Assembly (NCBI GenBank): GCA_902770835.1
Contig: CACXUM010000003.1
Span: forward strand, 1 to 64,000
DNA length: 64,000 nt
Direction of reading: 5' to 3'
Source of the DNA: an uncultured Bacteroidia bacterium
GTDB lineage: Bacteria > Bacteroidota > Bacteroidia > Bacteroidales > F082
Numbering within the stretch: the first letter of the stretch is position 1; each line of letters starts with the position of its first letter. The notes beneath the pieces are model-generated. The model did not search any database, was not told the DNA's origin, and saw only the letters and a list, made by a program, of their open reading frames with translations. Positions 54,563-63,580 of the stretch are shown in pieces. A program made the translations under genes and the position numbers.

Positions 54563-55837
54563 ATGAAAGAACTAGAAGGTAAAAAACTACTTATAATAGG
54601 TGCTTCGAATGCAGAAGTAGACGTTGTAATAATAGCCCAATCGTTAGGTTGTTATGTGATTGTTTCCGACATGAGGTCTGGAAGTGCCTTTCCTGCAAAA
54701 ATGGTTGCAGATGAAGCTTGGGACATCAGTTGGACAGATTACGATGCGTTGGAAAAACAATGTCGCGAAAGTGGTGTGTCTGGTGTAATGGCAGGTTTTA
54801 GCGAAATCCGCGTTGAGGCCATGATAGAGATGTGCGAACGCCTTGGTCTGCCCTGTTACATTAATCGTGAACAACTTGAGATCACGCGTGACAAAAACAA
54901 GTTCAAGCACATGTGCAGACAGTATGGAGTACCGATTGTTAATGAATATGATCCCAACGATACTAATATACAATTCCCAGTTATTATAAAGCCCACTGAC
55001 CGAGGTGGAAGCATTGGTATCAATGTGGCCTACAATGCAGAGGAATACAAAAAGTATTTGGCATACGCCTATGAGATGTCGCTCACTAAAAGTGTCGTGG
55101 TGGAAGATTTCATTGGCGATGGTGTGAAATTTGATTGCACATACTATATCAATGGTAAGGAAGCCATTTTGATTGAAACTTGTGACACCACAATGCTTGC
55201 TCCAGAAAAAGGCTATGAAACCATGCAGAAAGCATGGTCGTTTCCTTCGAGATATGAGAGTGAGTATATTAAACAGGTTGACAACAATATGAAAGCCATG
55301 CTTGGCGATTTGGGTATGGAATGTGGTGTTGCAAACATATCATTTTTCTACCGTAATGGCAAGTTCTATGTGTTTGAAACGGGTTTCCGTCTAGGTGGTG
55401 GTCATTCTTTCGACTATCAACGCGCCAGTGGAGGAATTGATTTTTTGACTTTGATGATCAAGTATGCCTTTGGCGTGCCTTTCAAAGTGGATACTGAATT
55501 GCCAGCTGACAGAGGATATGCTTTGACATATAGCCCCTATTTCAAACCAGAAGATGGAAGTGTGGTAGAGCAGATTATCGGTTACGAGGAGGTGCAGAAT
55601 ATGAAAGAAATAATCACTTTTATGCCGATAGTCTATGAAGGTTTTGCCATAGAAGGTAATAATCCGAGGAAAATAATGATGATAACATTGTACGCCAAAG
55701 ACTTAGATACAATAATAAACGATATTAACTGTATCAATAACACATTGAAAGTAAAGACCAATAAGGGCGTTTATCCTATTTATGCCGAATTAACCACGGC
55801 TGATATTCTCACCGCATTAAAACCCAATAGAATATGA
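54563..55837 (+). CDS. ATP-grasp domain protein (second of a pair)
   Basis: This 424-residue protein begins MKELEGKKLLIIGASNAEVDVVIIAQSLG. It has FPVIIKPTDRGGSIGINVAYN (about 137-157), VVVEDFIGDGVKFDCTYYING (about 178-198) and FYRNGKFYVFETGFRLGGGHS (about 260-280), the expected ATP-grasp order. It overlaps the saccharopine-dehydrogenase-like gene by 4 bases, so the products probably act on the same amino-acid-derived compound. Confidence 0.82.
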   Translation: MKELEGKKLLIIGASNAEVDVVIIAQSLGCYVIVSDMRSGSAFPAKMVADEAWDISWTDYDALEKQCRESGVSGVMAGFSEIRVEAMIEMCERLGLPCYINREQLEITRDKNKFKHMCRQYGVPIVNEYDPNDTNIQFPVIIKPTDRGGSIGINVAYNAEEYKKYLAYAYEMSLTKSVVVEDFIGDGVKFDCTYYINGKEAILIETCDTTMLAPEKGYETMQKAWSFPSRYESEYIKQVDNNMKAMLGDLGMECGVANISFFYRNGKFYVFETGFRLGGGHSFDYQRASGGIDFLTLMIKYAFGVPFKVDTELPADRGYALTYSPYFKPEDGSVVEQIIGYEEVQNMKEIITFMPIVYEGFAIEGNNPRKIMMITLYAKDLDTIINDINCINNTLKVKTNKGVYPIYAELTTADILTALKPNRI

Positions 55838-57042
55838 AGATAGCTCTAATCAAAGAAACCAAGACCCCGGTGGACAATCGCGTGGCCTTGGCCCCAAAGC
55901 AGGTGGCCGCATTGAACAAACAATATCCCCAGCATCAGATTGTGGTGCAGGCCAGCGACATCCGTACTTTTTCAGATGATGAGTATCGGGCGGAAGGTGT
56001 TGAGGTGGTGAATGATGTCAGCGATGCCGATATCCTCTTTGGTATAAAGGAAGCCAAAATTGAGAGCCTAATTCCAAACAAGCACTATTTCTTCTTCGGT
56101 CATATTGCCAAAATGCAAGAATACAACCGTCCGCTGTTGCAGACTTTCATGCAGAAGCACATCACCTTCTGTGATTATGAATACCTTGTTGATGACAACA
56201 ATATTCGTGTCTGCGCATTTGGATGGTGGGCTGGCGTAGTGGGAGTTTATTACACCCTACGTGGTTTTGGATTAAAGCATAAGTTGTATGAGTTGCCTAA
56301 ACCTGACCGTCGCTTTACACTTGACCAGTTGTTTGATGCGCTGAAGAGTAGTGAGCTGCCCAAGGTAAAATTGATGGTGACGGGAGCAGGACGTGTTTCG
56401 CAAGGTGCGCAGCATGTGTTGGATAGTATTGGAGCCAAAAAAATGACAGAAGAGGATTATTTTGTGACAGATAAGGTAGAGAACCTGTCATATTGCGTAG
56501 CTGATGTGGACCGTTTGGTGAAACGCAAGGATGGAAGTGCTTTCTCTTGGAACGACTTCACGCACAACGCAAAGGAATATGAAAGCGACTTCATGCGCTG
56601 GTCAAAACAAACTGATGTGTTGATTTGCGCCCATTTCTGGGGACCAGATGCACCTGTCTATCTCAGTGAAAATGATTTGCGGAAACCAGATATGCGCATC
56701 AGAATGATAGGTGATGTCACCTGTGACATTAAGGGAAGCATCAAATCGACGGTGAGACCCGCCACGCATGATGCCCCATATTATGATTATAATCCTGTGA
56801 CAGAGCAAGACGAACCTGCTTTTTCTTCTGAAAAAAACATCACCGTAATGGCTGTGGACACTTGCCCGAATGCTTTGGCGATGGACACTAGTGCCTATTT
56901 CGGTGAAATGTTGACGAAACATGTGTTTGAACCATTATTGAAGGGAGAACATTCCGAGGTGATACAGCGTTCAATGATTTTGAAAAATGGCGATCTTACT
57001 CCGAGATTTGGCTATCTTTCTGATTTCGCAAGGTCGAAATAA
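55834..57042 (+). CDS. Saccharopine dehydrogenase (lysine-forming type)-like protein
   Basis: This 402-residue protein opens KIALIKETKTPVDNRVALAPKQVAALNK, the N-terminal pattern of the AlaDH/PNT superfamily. KHYFFFGHIAKMQEYNRPLL then TFCDYEYLVDDNNIRVCAFGWWAGVVG resemble LYS1-type saccharopine dehydrogenase. VKLMVTGAGRVSQGAQHVL is the nucleotide-binding motif (about 179-197), and IRMIGDVTCDIKGSI is conserved as well. LYS1 belongs to lysine metabolism, but here the gene sits between ATP-grasp and SDR genes of a polysaccharide locus. I infer formation or use of an N-substituted amino acid. The true substrates are unknown. Confidence 0.75.
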   Translation: MKIALIKETKTPVDNRVALAPKQVAALNKQYPQHQIVVQASDIRTFSDDEYRAEGVEVVNDVSDADILFGIKEAKIESLIPNKHYFFFGHIAKMQEYNRPLLQTFMQKHITFCDYEYLVDDNNIRVCAFGWWAGVVGVYYTLRGFGLKHKLYELPKPDRRFTLDQLFDALKSSELPKVKLMVTGAGRVSQGAQHVLDSIGAKKMTEEDYFVTDKVENLSYCVADVDRLVKRKDGSAFSWNDFTHNAKEYESDFMRWSKQTDVLICAHFWGPDAPVYLSENDLRKPDMRIRMIGDVTCDIKGSIKSTVRPATHDAPYYDYNPVTEQDEPAFSSEKNITVMAVDTCPNALAMDTSAYFGEMLTKHVFEPLLKGEHSEVIQRSMILKNGDLTPRFGYLSDFARSK

Positions 57043-57079
57043 AGGTACATTTTGGTGTACAATTTATTAAAAAATTATT

Positions 57080-57910
57080 ATGATTTTAAAATCTTTTGCG
57101 GCTCGTTTTTTCAAATATCTGAAGTTTTGTAGCGGTGGTGGTTATACCAATTTGTTGGTTTCATGGGTAAACTACGAGGAAATCCTGAAAGGCAAAAAAG
57201 CGATTGTGACCGGTGGTAGTGATGGTATTGGACTTGCGATAGCAAAAAAACTATTGTCATTGGGAGCTGAGGTGGTTATTACCGGAAGAGACGAACAGAA
57301 ATTGCAAAGGGCAAAACAACAAGTGAATAGTGGTCATTTGAGTACTTATCAGTGGGATGTGTCTGATATTGCAAAACTGGAGGAGAATTTTCTTGCTGTG
57401 GTTGACAGGCTGGGAGGCGTGGATTTATTTGTGAACAATGCAGCAATGGTTTCGTTTCACACCATTTCCAATATGGATGAATCATATTATGACAAGATGC
57501 ATACCACAAATGTAAAGTCGGTTTACTTTCTATGCAGGATGGTCGCCGAATGGTATAAAAAGCATAATGGTGAGGCTGGAGGTAAAATCATCAACATATC
57601 CTCGATGAATGCTTTTATTAATGATGAGTATTTGTATTCGATGACAAAGAATGATATCAATCGGATAACCGCTTCGTTCGGCAAAAGGTATGCTCCATAC
57701 AATGTACAGATTAATGCAATAGCGCCAGGGGTGGTTTCTGCCAGTGTTAATAAGACTGATTGGGAGAGCAATGCATACTGCTCTAGTAATCAAATCAAGA
57801 GGGTTATTCCACCAGAAGAGATAGCTGAGATTTGTGCTTTTCTTGCCTCAAACTCTGCCAATTGCATTGTTGGCCAAACAATATCTGCCGATGGTGGCGA
57901 AACCTTATGA
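57080..57910 (+). CDS. Short-chain dehydrogenase/reductase
   Basis: This 276-residue SDR has an N-terminal extension of about 35 residues (MILKSFAARFFKYLKF) before the core. Core motifs are TGGSDGIG (about 45-52), NNAAMVSF, ISSMNAF and the catalytic YSMTK (about 195-199). The C-terminal ending GQTISADGGETL is typical. It overlaps the AKR gene by 4 bases. The reaction may reduce or oxidise a keto-sugar or a keto acid. Gene content nearby is AT-rich. Confidence 0.85.
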   Translation: MILKSFAARFFKYLKFCSGGGYTNLLVSWVNYEEILKGKKAIVTGGSDGIGLAIAKKLLSLGAEVVITGRDEQKLQRAKQQVNSGHLSTYQWDVSDIAKLEENFLAVVDRLGGVDLFVNNAAMVSFHTISNMDESYYDKMHTTNVKSVYFLCRMVAEWYKKHNGEAGGKIINISSMNAFINDEYLYSMTKNDINRITASFGKRYAPYNVQINAIAPGVVSASVNKTDWESNAYCSSNQIKRVIPPEEIAEICAFLASNSANCIVGQTISADGGETL

Positions 57911-58755
57911 TTATGGAATGTATTGATTGTAATGGCATAGAATTACCTCTTTTGGGCTTGGGGATTTATTCCATGCACAATGGGATTTTGAAAGGTGTAG
58001 TTGAGCAATGTATCAATAACGGATATCGCTTGTTTGATACGGCTCAATTGTATGAGAACGAAGAAGAGTTGTGGGATTCCTTGAAACGACAAAAAGCTAA
58101 AGGTAAAAAGATATTCTATCAAACCAAAATACCAGGAAAACTCTTACAAGGAAGCAAACGATGGTTGTATTTGAACAAAAAGAGTGTGAAGCAACAGTGC
58201 GTGAACAAATATTCTTACATGGAAGGTTCGTTGCCTGATATTTATCTGCTTCACTCTACTTTTCTAGGGTTTGAACGACAGTATGCAAAGATGCTTGATT
58301 TCCAACAGAAATATTGTGTACCTCTTATTGGCATTTGTAATGTGAATGTCGATGAAATAAAATCATTGTACAGTGTTACTGGAAAATATCCACAAGTGGT
58401 TCAAGTTGAAATACATCCATATCATTCAAATCAAATACTAGTTGATTTCTGCAAGGAGAAAGGAATATTAGTAGAAGCGAGATCACCTTTTGCTCATGGT
58501 GATGCTTTGGCTGACTGGCAGTGTGAAGCTATTCTGACTGATTTGGCTCGAACTTATAATAAAACAGTTCCTCAGATTATTCTTCGTTGGATTACGCAAC
58601 AAAAGATAATAGCTATTATCCGGTCGACAAATCCACAGCATATCCAAGAGAATATCGGTATTTTCGGTTTTCATTTGTCCAATCAAGAAATGGAAATGAT
58701 TTCTACTCTGAACAAAGACGAGTCATACGGCGTAAAATCAAAAAATAACAAATAA
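57907..58755 (+). CDS. Aldo/keto reductase
   Basis: This 282-residue protein has the AKR core: LPLLGLGIYSMH near residue 12, FDTAQLYENEEE with the catalytic Asp and Tyr (about 42-53), YQTKIPGK with the catalytic Lys, and YLLHSTF with His. QVEIHPYHSNQIL and IPLIGICNV-like strands follow. The start at 57907 gives a 4-base overlap with the SDR gene; a second ATG at 57913 is also possible. It probably acts with the SDR on the same carbonyl compound. Confidence 0.85.
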   Translation: MIMECIDCNGIELPLLGLGIYSMHNGILKGVVEQCINNGYRLFDTAQLYENEEELWDSLKRQKAKGKKIFYQTKIPGKLLQGSKRWLYLNKKSVKQQCVNKYSYMEGSLPDIYLLHSTFLGFERQYAKMLDFQQKYCVPLIGICNVNVDEIKSLYSVTGKYPQVVQVEIHPYHSNQILVDFCKEKGILVEARSPFAHGDALADWQCEAILTDLARTYNKTVPQIILRWITQQKIIAIIRSTNPQHIQENIGIFGFHLSNQEMEMISTLNKDESYGVKSKNNK

Positions 58756-58767
58756 AACACTTTTCTT

Positions 58768-59925
58768 ATGAATATTCAATCTGTTTATTCGAATATCTAT
58801 GACAAGCTCTGGATAAAAAAGAAATATGGATTGTACATTAACATGTACACCAAAAATCCCAAAAGACTGGCACTTCAAAAGCAATTTCCCCTGAGTGATA
58901 GTCAGAAGAAAGAAATTGATGAGTATTATATGACTTACTATGGAGAGAAGATTCCTTACGAATGCCATCAAAACTTCGCTGTTCATACAGGCGTATTTAG
59001 ACCAGACTATTTCGCTGATTTCCTTTATGTGCCCTATTTTGAACATTTTATTAATGATAAAAGGAATTATGCAAGTGCTTTGTCTGACAAAAGTGTGCTT
59101 CCATACGTTGCTTTAGCAGCAAATGTAAAGATGCCAAAGCACTTACTGACAAATGCTTATGGTGTTTTTCGTGATACAGATAATCGTTATTTAAATAAAG
59201 AGGAAGTAAAAAGAACGCTCTACAATTCAGGTCGGATTTTTGTAAAACCTACAATTGAAAGCGGTTCTGCGAAAGGTGTATTCACGGCGAATATCAAGGA
59301 CGGAGTTGACAAAAAGACTGGCAAGAAATTGGAGGAATTATTTGATTTTGATAAGAAACAAAACTATGTTGTACAAGAGTTCTTGAAGTGTAATGATGAA
59401 ATAGCATCATTATATGACAAAAGTGTGAATACATTCAGAATAATGACATACAGATGGAAAGACCATTTTTATGCTATGCCGGGTGTGTTCCGAATTGGGA
59501 GTGGTGGAGGAGAAGTCGACAATGCCCATGCAGGCGGAATGTTTATTGCGATTGATGATGATGGCATATTGAAAGGTAAGGCGATGACCGAGTTTATGAC
59601 AGTCTATGAAAAGCATCCTGATAGTGGGATACTATTTGATGGATATAGGATAAGCAAATATCCCAAAGTTGTGGAAGCTGCTCTTAGAATGCATGCTATG
59701 ATTCCTGCTTTAGGGTCGGTAGCTTGGGACATGACTATTGATGACACAGGCAACCCTATCTTAATTGAAGCTAATTTTATTTTGAGCGGCTTTTGGATTA
59801 TTCAGTGTGCGCATCCTTGTGCACCATTTGGTGAAAGACAACCAGAGGTATTGCAGTGGATAAAGAAACTAAAAAGTCTGCCATACAGCAAACGTGGCAA
59901 TTATGCATTTGGTTTTGGCCTATAA
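58768..59925 (+). CDS. Sugar-transfer-associated ATP-grasp protein (second copy)
   Basis: This 385-residue protein matches the same ATPgrasp_ST pattern as the gene at 41746. It has a FVKPTIESGSAKGVFTAN (about 158-175) nucleotide-binding loop, NYVVQEFLKCNDEIASLYD, RIMTYRWKDH, and the acidic SVAWDMTIDDTGNPILIEANF (about 315-335). It is therefore likely to form amide or ester bonds between a carboxylate and the glycan. It starts 12 bases after the AKR gene. Confidence 0.82.
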   Translation: MNIQSVYSNIYDKLWIKKKYGLYINMYTKNPKRLALQKQFPLSDSQKKEIDEYYMTYYGEKIPYECHQNFAVHTGVFRPDYFADFLYVPYFEHFINDKRNYASALSDKSVLPYVALAANVKMPKHLLTNAYGVFRDTDNRYLNKEEVKRTLYNSGRIFVKPTIESGSAKGVFTANIKDGVDKKTGKKLEELFDFDKKQNYVVQEFLKCNDEIASLYDKSVNTFRIMTYRWKDHFYAMPGVFRIGSGGGEVDNAHAGGMFIAIDDDGILKGKAMTEFMTVYEKHPDSGILFDGYRISKYPKVVEAALRMHAMIPALGSVAWDMTIDDTGNPILIEANFILSGFWIIQCAHPCAPFGERQPEVLQWIKKLKSLPYSKRGNYAFGFGL

Positions 59926-59943
59926 ATATAAATATGATAATAA

Positions 59944-61038
59944 ATGCCAGATTTAAAGATTAAGAAAATCTCGTATGCAGAGCTACGAGAAAAACCAATA
60001 GAAGTCAAGGACGACAGGTACGATATTGCTGCATATTTTACTGAATCTGTTCGTCAAACATTTTTGGCCTGCCCATGTATTCAAGATGATTCAGAATGTG
60101 CTGTGATATTACTAATGGATGGTGATATTGTCATTGGGCGTGACATTTGTTTCATGACACGTTTAAAAATTGGTGATGAAATAGTGCCTGTACATACAGG
60201 TTGCTCTCAAATGGTATGTGAGGAATATAGGAAAATTGGTGCAGGAGTTTTATTATTTACAGCCAATAGTAATATAGAAGATAAAGTCAATTTTGGAGCT
60301 TCATACACTCCCATAAGGGTAAAAATGTTAAAGAAACAGAAAAGGGTCATTTTTGATATACCACAATATACTAAAATTGTAAATACCCGTCCTGTTTTCG
60401 AGTCTTTATTTGGTTTGAAAGGCGTTATGTTGAAGGTGGCAACACGAGGAGGTAACTTTCTGTTGGCATTGATAGATATTCCCAATAAAATTAAAACCAA
60501 CAAATTGTTGAAGAAATATTCCATCAAAAAAGAAACTATTGTTCCCGAATGGGCGGGAAAAATGGCCACCAATGATGGGCATAAGTATATGGAATACCAT
60601 GACACCCAATGGTTGCAATGGAATCTTGATTATAACATAAATGGACATCCTGAGGATATACAATCGTTCTATTCTGTTTGGGATAAAAAAGGCAACCCTA
60701 ATGGTTTCTTTATGACAAAGGAGAGGTTTGAAGAGGAAGCAGGTAAATACAGAAAAATTGTCAGGGGTTCCATAGTCGAATGGGCAACTGCCGATAATGA
60801 AAAGCTGTCAGAGGCGGATTTAAACCTTCTTGCCATATCAACGTTCTCACCAAAAGTATCAAATATTACTTCAGTAGCAGTTGACAAGCAAACCCAGAAA
60901 GCATTTAAAAAGATGTATTTTCGTTACAACTATGATTTCAAGATGAGTTTCAAAGACAAAACAGGTGAATATTCAGATGGTGCAGACATCTCCAATTGGC
61001 GCATACGTTTTGGCTGTAGTAATTCTATTATATATTGA
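59944..61038 (+). CDS. GNAT-fold acyltransferase-like protein
   Basis: This 364-residue protein contains GCSQMVCEEYRKIGAGVLLFTA (about 84-105), a GNAT-like acetyl-CoA-binding segment. Its C-terminal half (about 200-364) may be a second GNAT-like domain, as in FemAB-type double-domain proteins, but I do not recognise the family precisely. It is preceded by an ATP-grasp and followed by an adenylation enzyme, so aminoacyl or acyl transfer to a sugar is the likely job. Confidence 0.6.
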   Translation: MPDLKIKKISYAELREKPIEVKDDRYDIAAYFTESVRQTFLACPCIQDDSECAVILLMDGDIVIGRDICFMTRLKIGDEIVPVHTGCSQMVCEEYRKIGAGVLLFTANSNIEDKVNFGASYTPIRVKMLKKQKRVIFDIPQYTKIVNTRPVFESLFGLKGVMLKVATRGGNFLLALIDIPNKIKTNKLLKKYSIKKETIVPEWAGKMATNDGHKYMEYHDTQWLQWNLDYNINGHPEDIQSFYSVWDKKGNPNGFFMTKERFEEEAGKYRKIVRGSIVEWATADNEKLSEADLNLLAISTFSPKVSNITSVAVDKQTQKAFKKMYFRYNYDFKMSFKDKTGEYSDGADISNWRIRFGCSNSIIY

Positions 61039-61046
61039 AAGCAAAA

Positions 61047-62573
61047 ATGATTACAAATATTCTTGAATACTTAGAACAAACCGCCAAACGACTTCCAGAA
61101 AAGACAGCGTTGACTGACGACAAACTGAGTCTCACTTTCGGCCAATGGCTGCAACAAGCCGAAAGCATTGGTACAGCCATAGCCCAAGCCTCTAACAGCA
61201 CCATCCATCGTGCAGTGTTAGTCTTCGTTGACCGTCGTATTGAAGGGCTCGTAGGGGCAATGGGTGTCGTGGAAAGCGGCAACTTCTATGTGCCTATCGA
61301 CTGCAAGATGCCTTTCGAGCGTGTACGGCTGATTGCCGACGTGTGCAAACCCATAGCGGCAGTGGCCACTACGGAGGCCGACTTAAAAACCCTGGATCAA
61401 ATTGAGTTTGATGGACCACGTTTTCTCTACAATGAAGTAAAGGAACATCCTGCCGACAAACATGTGCTGGCTAAGATTCGTGAGCAGATTATAGATCTCG
61501 ACCCCGTTTACAGCATCTTCACCAGTGGCTCTACAGGCGTACCTAAAGGAGTGGTCATCAGTCACCGAGGCATGATTGATTTGGCCGACTGGTTGGTGGA
61601 AACGTTTGATTTTACCGACCAAGACGCATTGGGCAACCAAACGCCTTTTTATTTTGACGGGTCAGTCAAGGATATTTGTATCTGTTTGAAGATCGGTGCC
61701 ACACTCAATGTGATAGGAAAGAAGTATTTCACCTTCACCAAACATTTGATGCCTCTACTCAATGAACGTCATATCACAGCCATTCTTTGGGCCACGTCTG
61801 CTATTGTGATGGTGGGCAACAGCGACATCCTGAATATTGCCTTACCTGAGCATCTGCGCCTTGTTACCTTTGCGGGCGAGGCTATGCCTGCAAAACAGCT
61901 TCGTACCTGGCAGGAGAAACTACCCAACGTTCGCTTTGTTAATCTTTATGGCCCTACGGAAATCACGGTGGACTGCACTTACTTTGATGTCACTCGACAA
62001 TATGCTGACGACGAATATATCCCGATTGGCAAGGCTTGTCGCAATATGCAAGTGTTGGTATTGAAAGATGATGACACAAAAGCGGCAGTTGGCGAGGTGG
62101 GTGAACTTTGTGTTCGGGGCAGTGGTGTGGCCTTAGGTTACTATGGAAATCGTGCAAAGACAGATGAGGTGTTTGTGCAGAACCCACTCAATCCGCTCTA
62201 TAACGACATCATTTATCGCACTGGTGACCTGGTGAAACCAGATGCCGATGGCAACTTGGTGTTCGTCTCGCGCAAGGACTTCCAAGTAAAGCATAAGGGA
62301 AATCGCATTGAGTTGGGTGAGATTGAGGTGGCGGTGAATGCCATTGAAGGTGTGACCAATGCCGCCTGTATCTTCGACCAAGAACAGGACAAATTGGTGC
62401 TCTATTACACCACTGCCGACGGACAGCCTATGGACATCATTAACCTTGTCAAGGAACGTATCCCTGTTTATATGTTCCCTGAGGTGGTGAACCACTTGGC
62501 TCAGATGCCTTACAACCTCAATGGCAAGATTGATAGAATTGAATTGAAAAAAGCATACGAAAATGGAAAATAA
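61047..62573 (+). CDS. Amino-acid-type adenylation enzyme (DltA/NRPS A-domain-like)
   Basis: This 508-residue ANL-family enzyme has the ATP-binding FTSGSTGVPKG motif (about 158-168) and LYGPTEI (about 300-306). It also has YRTGDLV, and the C-terminal catalytic Lys in NLNGKIDRIEL. In the substrate pocket PFYFDGSVKDI, Asp204 matches the Asp that binds the amino group in amino-acid-activating A-domains. It therefore most likely activates an amino acid and loads the carrier protein at 63350. The ATG at 61047 is used; an upstream TTG at 61035 overlaps the previous stop. It overlaps the following GNAT gene by 11 bases. Confidence 0.87.
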   Translation: MITNILEYLEQTAKRLPEKTALTDDKLSLTFGQWLQQAESIGTAIAQASNSTIHRAVLVFVDRRIEGLVGAMGVVESGNFYVPIDCKMPFERVRLIADVCKPIAAVATTEADLKTLDQIEFDGPRFLYNEVKEHPADKHVLAKIREQIIDLDPVYSIFTSGSTGVPKGVVISHRGMIDLADWLVETFDFTDQDALGNQTPFYFDGSVKDICICLKIGATLNVIGKKYFTFTKHLMPLLNERHITAILWATSAIVMVGNSDILNIALPEHLRLVTFAGEAMPAKQLRTWQEKLPNVRFVNLYGPTEITVDCTYFDVTRQYADDEYIPIGKACRNMQVLVLKDDDTKAAVGEVGELCVRGSGVALGYYGNRAKTDEVFVQNPLNPLYNDIIYRTGDLVKPDADGNLVFVSRKDFQVKHKGNRIELGEIEVAVNAIEGVTNAACIFDQEQDKLVLYYTTADGQPMDIINLVKERIPVYMFPEVVNHLAQMPYNLNGKIDRIELKKAYENGK

Positions 62574-63342
62574 ATTTATAAAAGAAAGCAAAGAAGCGAT
62601 AGAGAAATTGATTGATGACTGGAAGGCGGAACACAAACCGATTCTTTCTAATTATTTTGGACTTGCCACGGGATTTGATTACGACTATCAAATAGTGGAT
62701 GGTACCATTGTTGTCAGAAAAAAAGAAGGGGATTTCTATCGTTTGTTTGTTCTTTCTACAGATGCTGCTGTGTTGACAACAATTCTCAGTTCTCTTCAAG
62801 AAGAGCATGTTATCAACATACCTTCCAGAAAACCCATTGATGATTGGCAGGCTGTCATGAAAGATAGTGGCTTTGAGTATTATTCAACATATAGTAGATA
62901 TTGCAATACCAAAATTGCAACAATGAAGAAACACAAAACCACTCTGAATATTCATGCCACTGTTGAAAATACTGATGAGATATACCAATTACTAACGGAA
63001 ACTTTTTCACCTTATACAGGACATCTGCCTTCGAAAAAGGAGTTGGAAGAAATGATCTTGAACCAACAGGTATTGGTTGACAAATACTCTAATGGTCGTG
63101 TATGTGGTGTGAACATCCATACCATTACAGGAGTTACTGGATATGGCAATGCTTGGGTTGATAAAGGAGAACGTGCTGTGGAATTGCTTTTGGACATGTA
63201 CAATGAGATGATTGAAAAGGGTGTTAAACGTCATGTCTTTTGGGTTAATGATTCCAATATTGGAGTTGCCAAGATGCATATTAAAATGGGTGCTAAACCC
63301 GATGGTTTGAAAGATTACACATATATTAAAAACAAAAAATAG
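62563..63342 (+). CDS. GNAT-fold acyltransferase
   Basis: This 259-residue protein has a GNAT C-terminal part. GVTGYGNAWVDKGERAVELLLDMYNEM (split over about 189-215) and the terminal VAKMHIKMGAKPDGL segment follow the beta4-alpha-beta5 order. The N-terminal ~120 residues are not recognised. It lies between the adenylation enzyme and the carrier protein, so it may use the aminoacyl or acyl carrier protein as a donor. It starts inside the previous gene by 11 bases. Confidence 0.7.
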   Translation: MENKFIKESKEAIEKLIDDWKAEHKPILSNYFGLATGFDYDYQIVDGTIVVRKKEGDFYRLFVLSTDAAVLTTILSSLQEEHVINIPSRKPIDDWQAVMKDSGFEYYSTYSRYCNTKIATMKKHKTTLNIHATVENTDEIYQLLTETFSPYTGHLPSKKELEEMILNQQVLVDKYSNGRVCGVNIHTITGVTGYGNAWVDKGERAVELLLDMYNEMIEKGVKRHVFWVNDSNIGVAKMHIKMGAKPDGLKDYTYIKNKK

Positions 63343-63349
63343 CAGTGTT

Positions 63350-63577
63350 ATGACAATCAACAAATTTATCGAAAAATTTGCGGAAGCAGTTGAAGTGGAA
63401 GATGCTTCTACATTGAGCGCAAACACCGAGTTTAGAAATCTCGAAGAATGGAGTTCTTTGGCTTATCTTTCTGTCATTGCTCTTATGGATGAAGAGTTTG
63501 ATGTGCAGATTGAGATGGAGGATTTCAAAAAGCTCAAAACTATTCAAGAGGTTTTTGACGCTTGCACAAAGGAATAA
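63350..63577 (+). CDS. Acyl/peptidyl carrier protein
   Basis: This 75-residue acidic protein has the carrier-protein helix pattern. Ser36 in EEWSSLAYL is the likely 4'-phosphopantetheine site (the usual Asp-Ser is here Ser-Ser). The following VIALMDEEFDVQIEMEDF is typical. It probably carries the group activated by the adenylation enzyme for use by the GNAT or KAS III proteins. It lies 7 bases after the GNAT gene and 3 bases before the KAS III gene. Confidence 0.87.
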   Translation: MTINKFIEKFAEAVEVEDASTLSANTEFRNLEEWSSLAYLSVIALMDEEFDVQIEMEDFKKLKTIQEVFDACTKE

Positions 63578-63580
63578 GTT

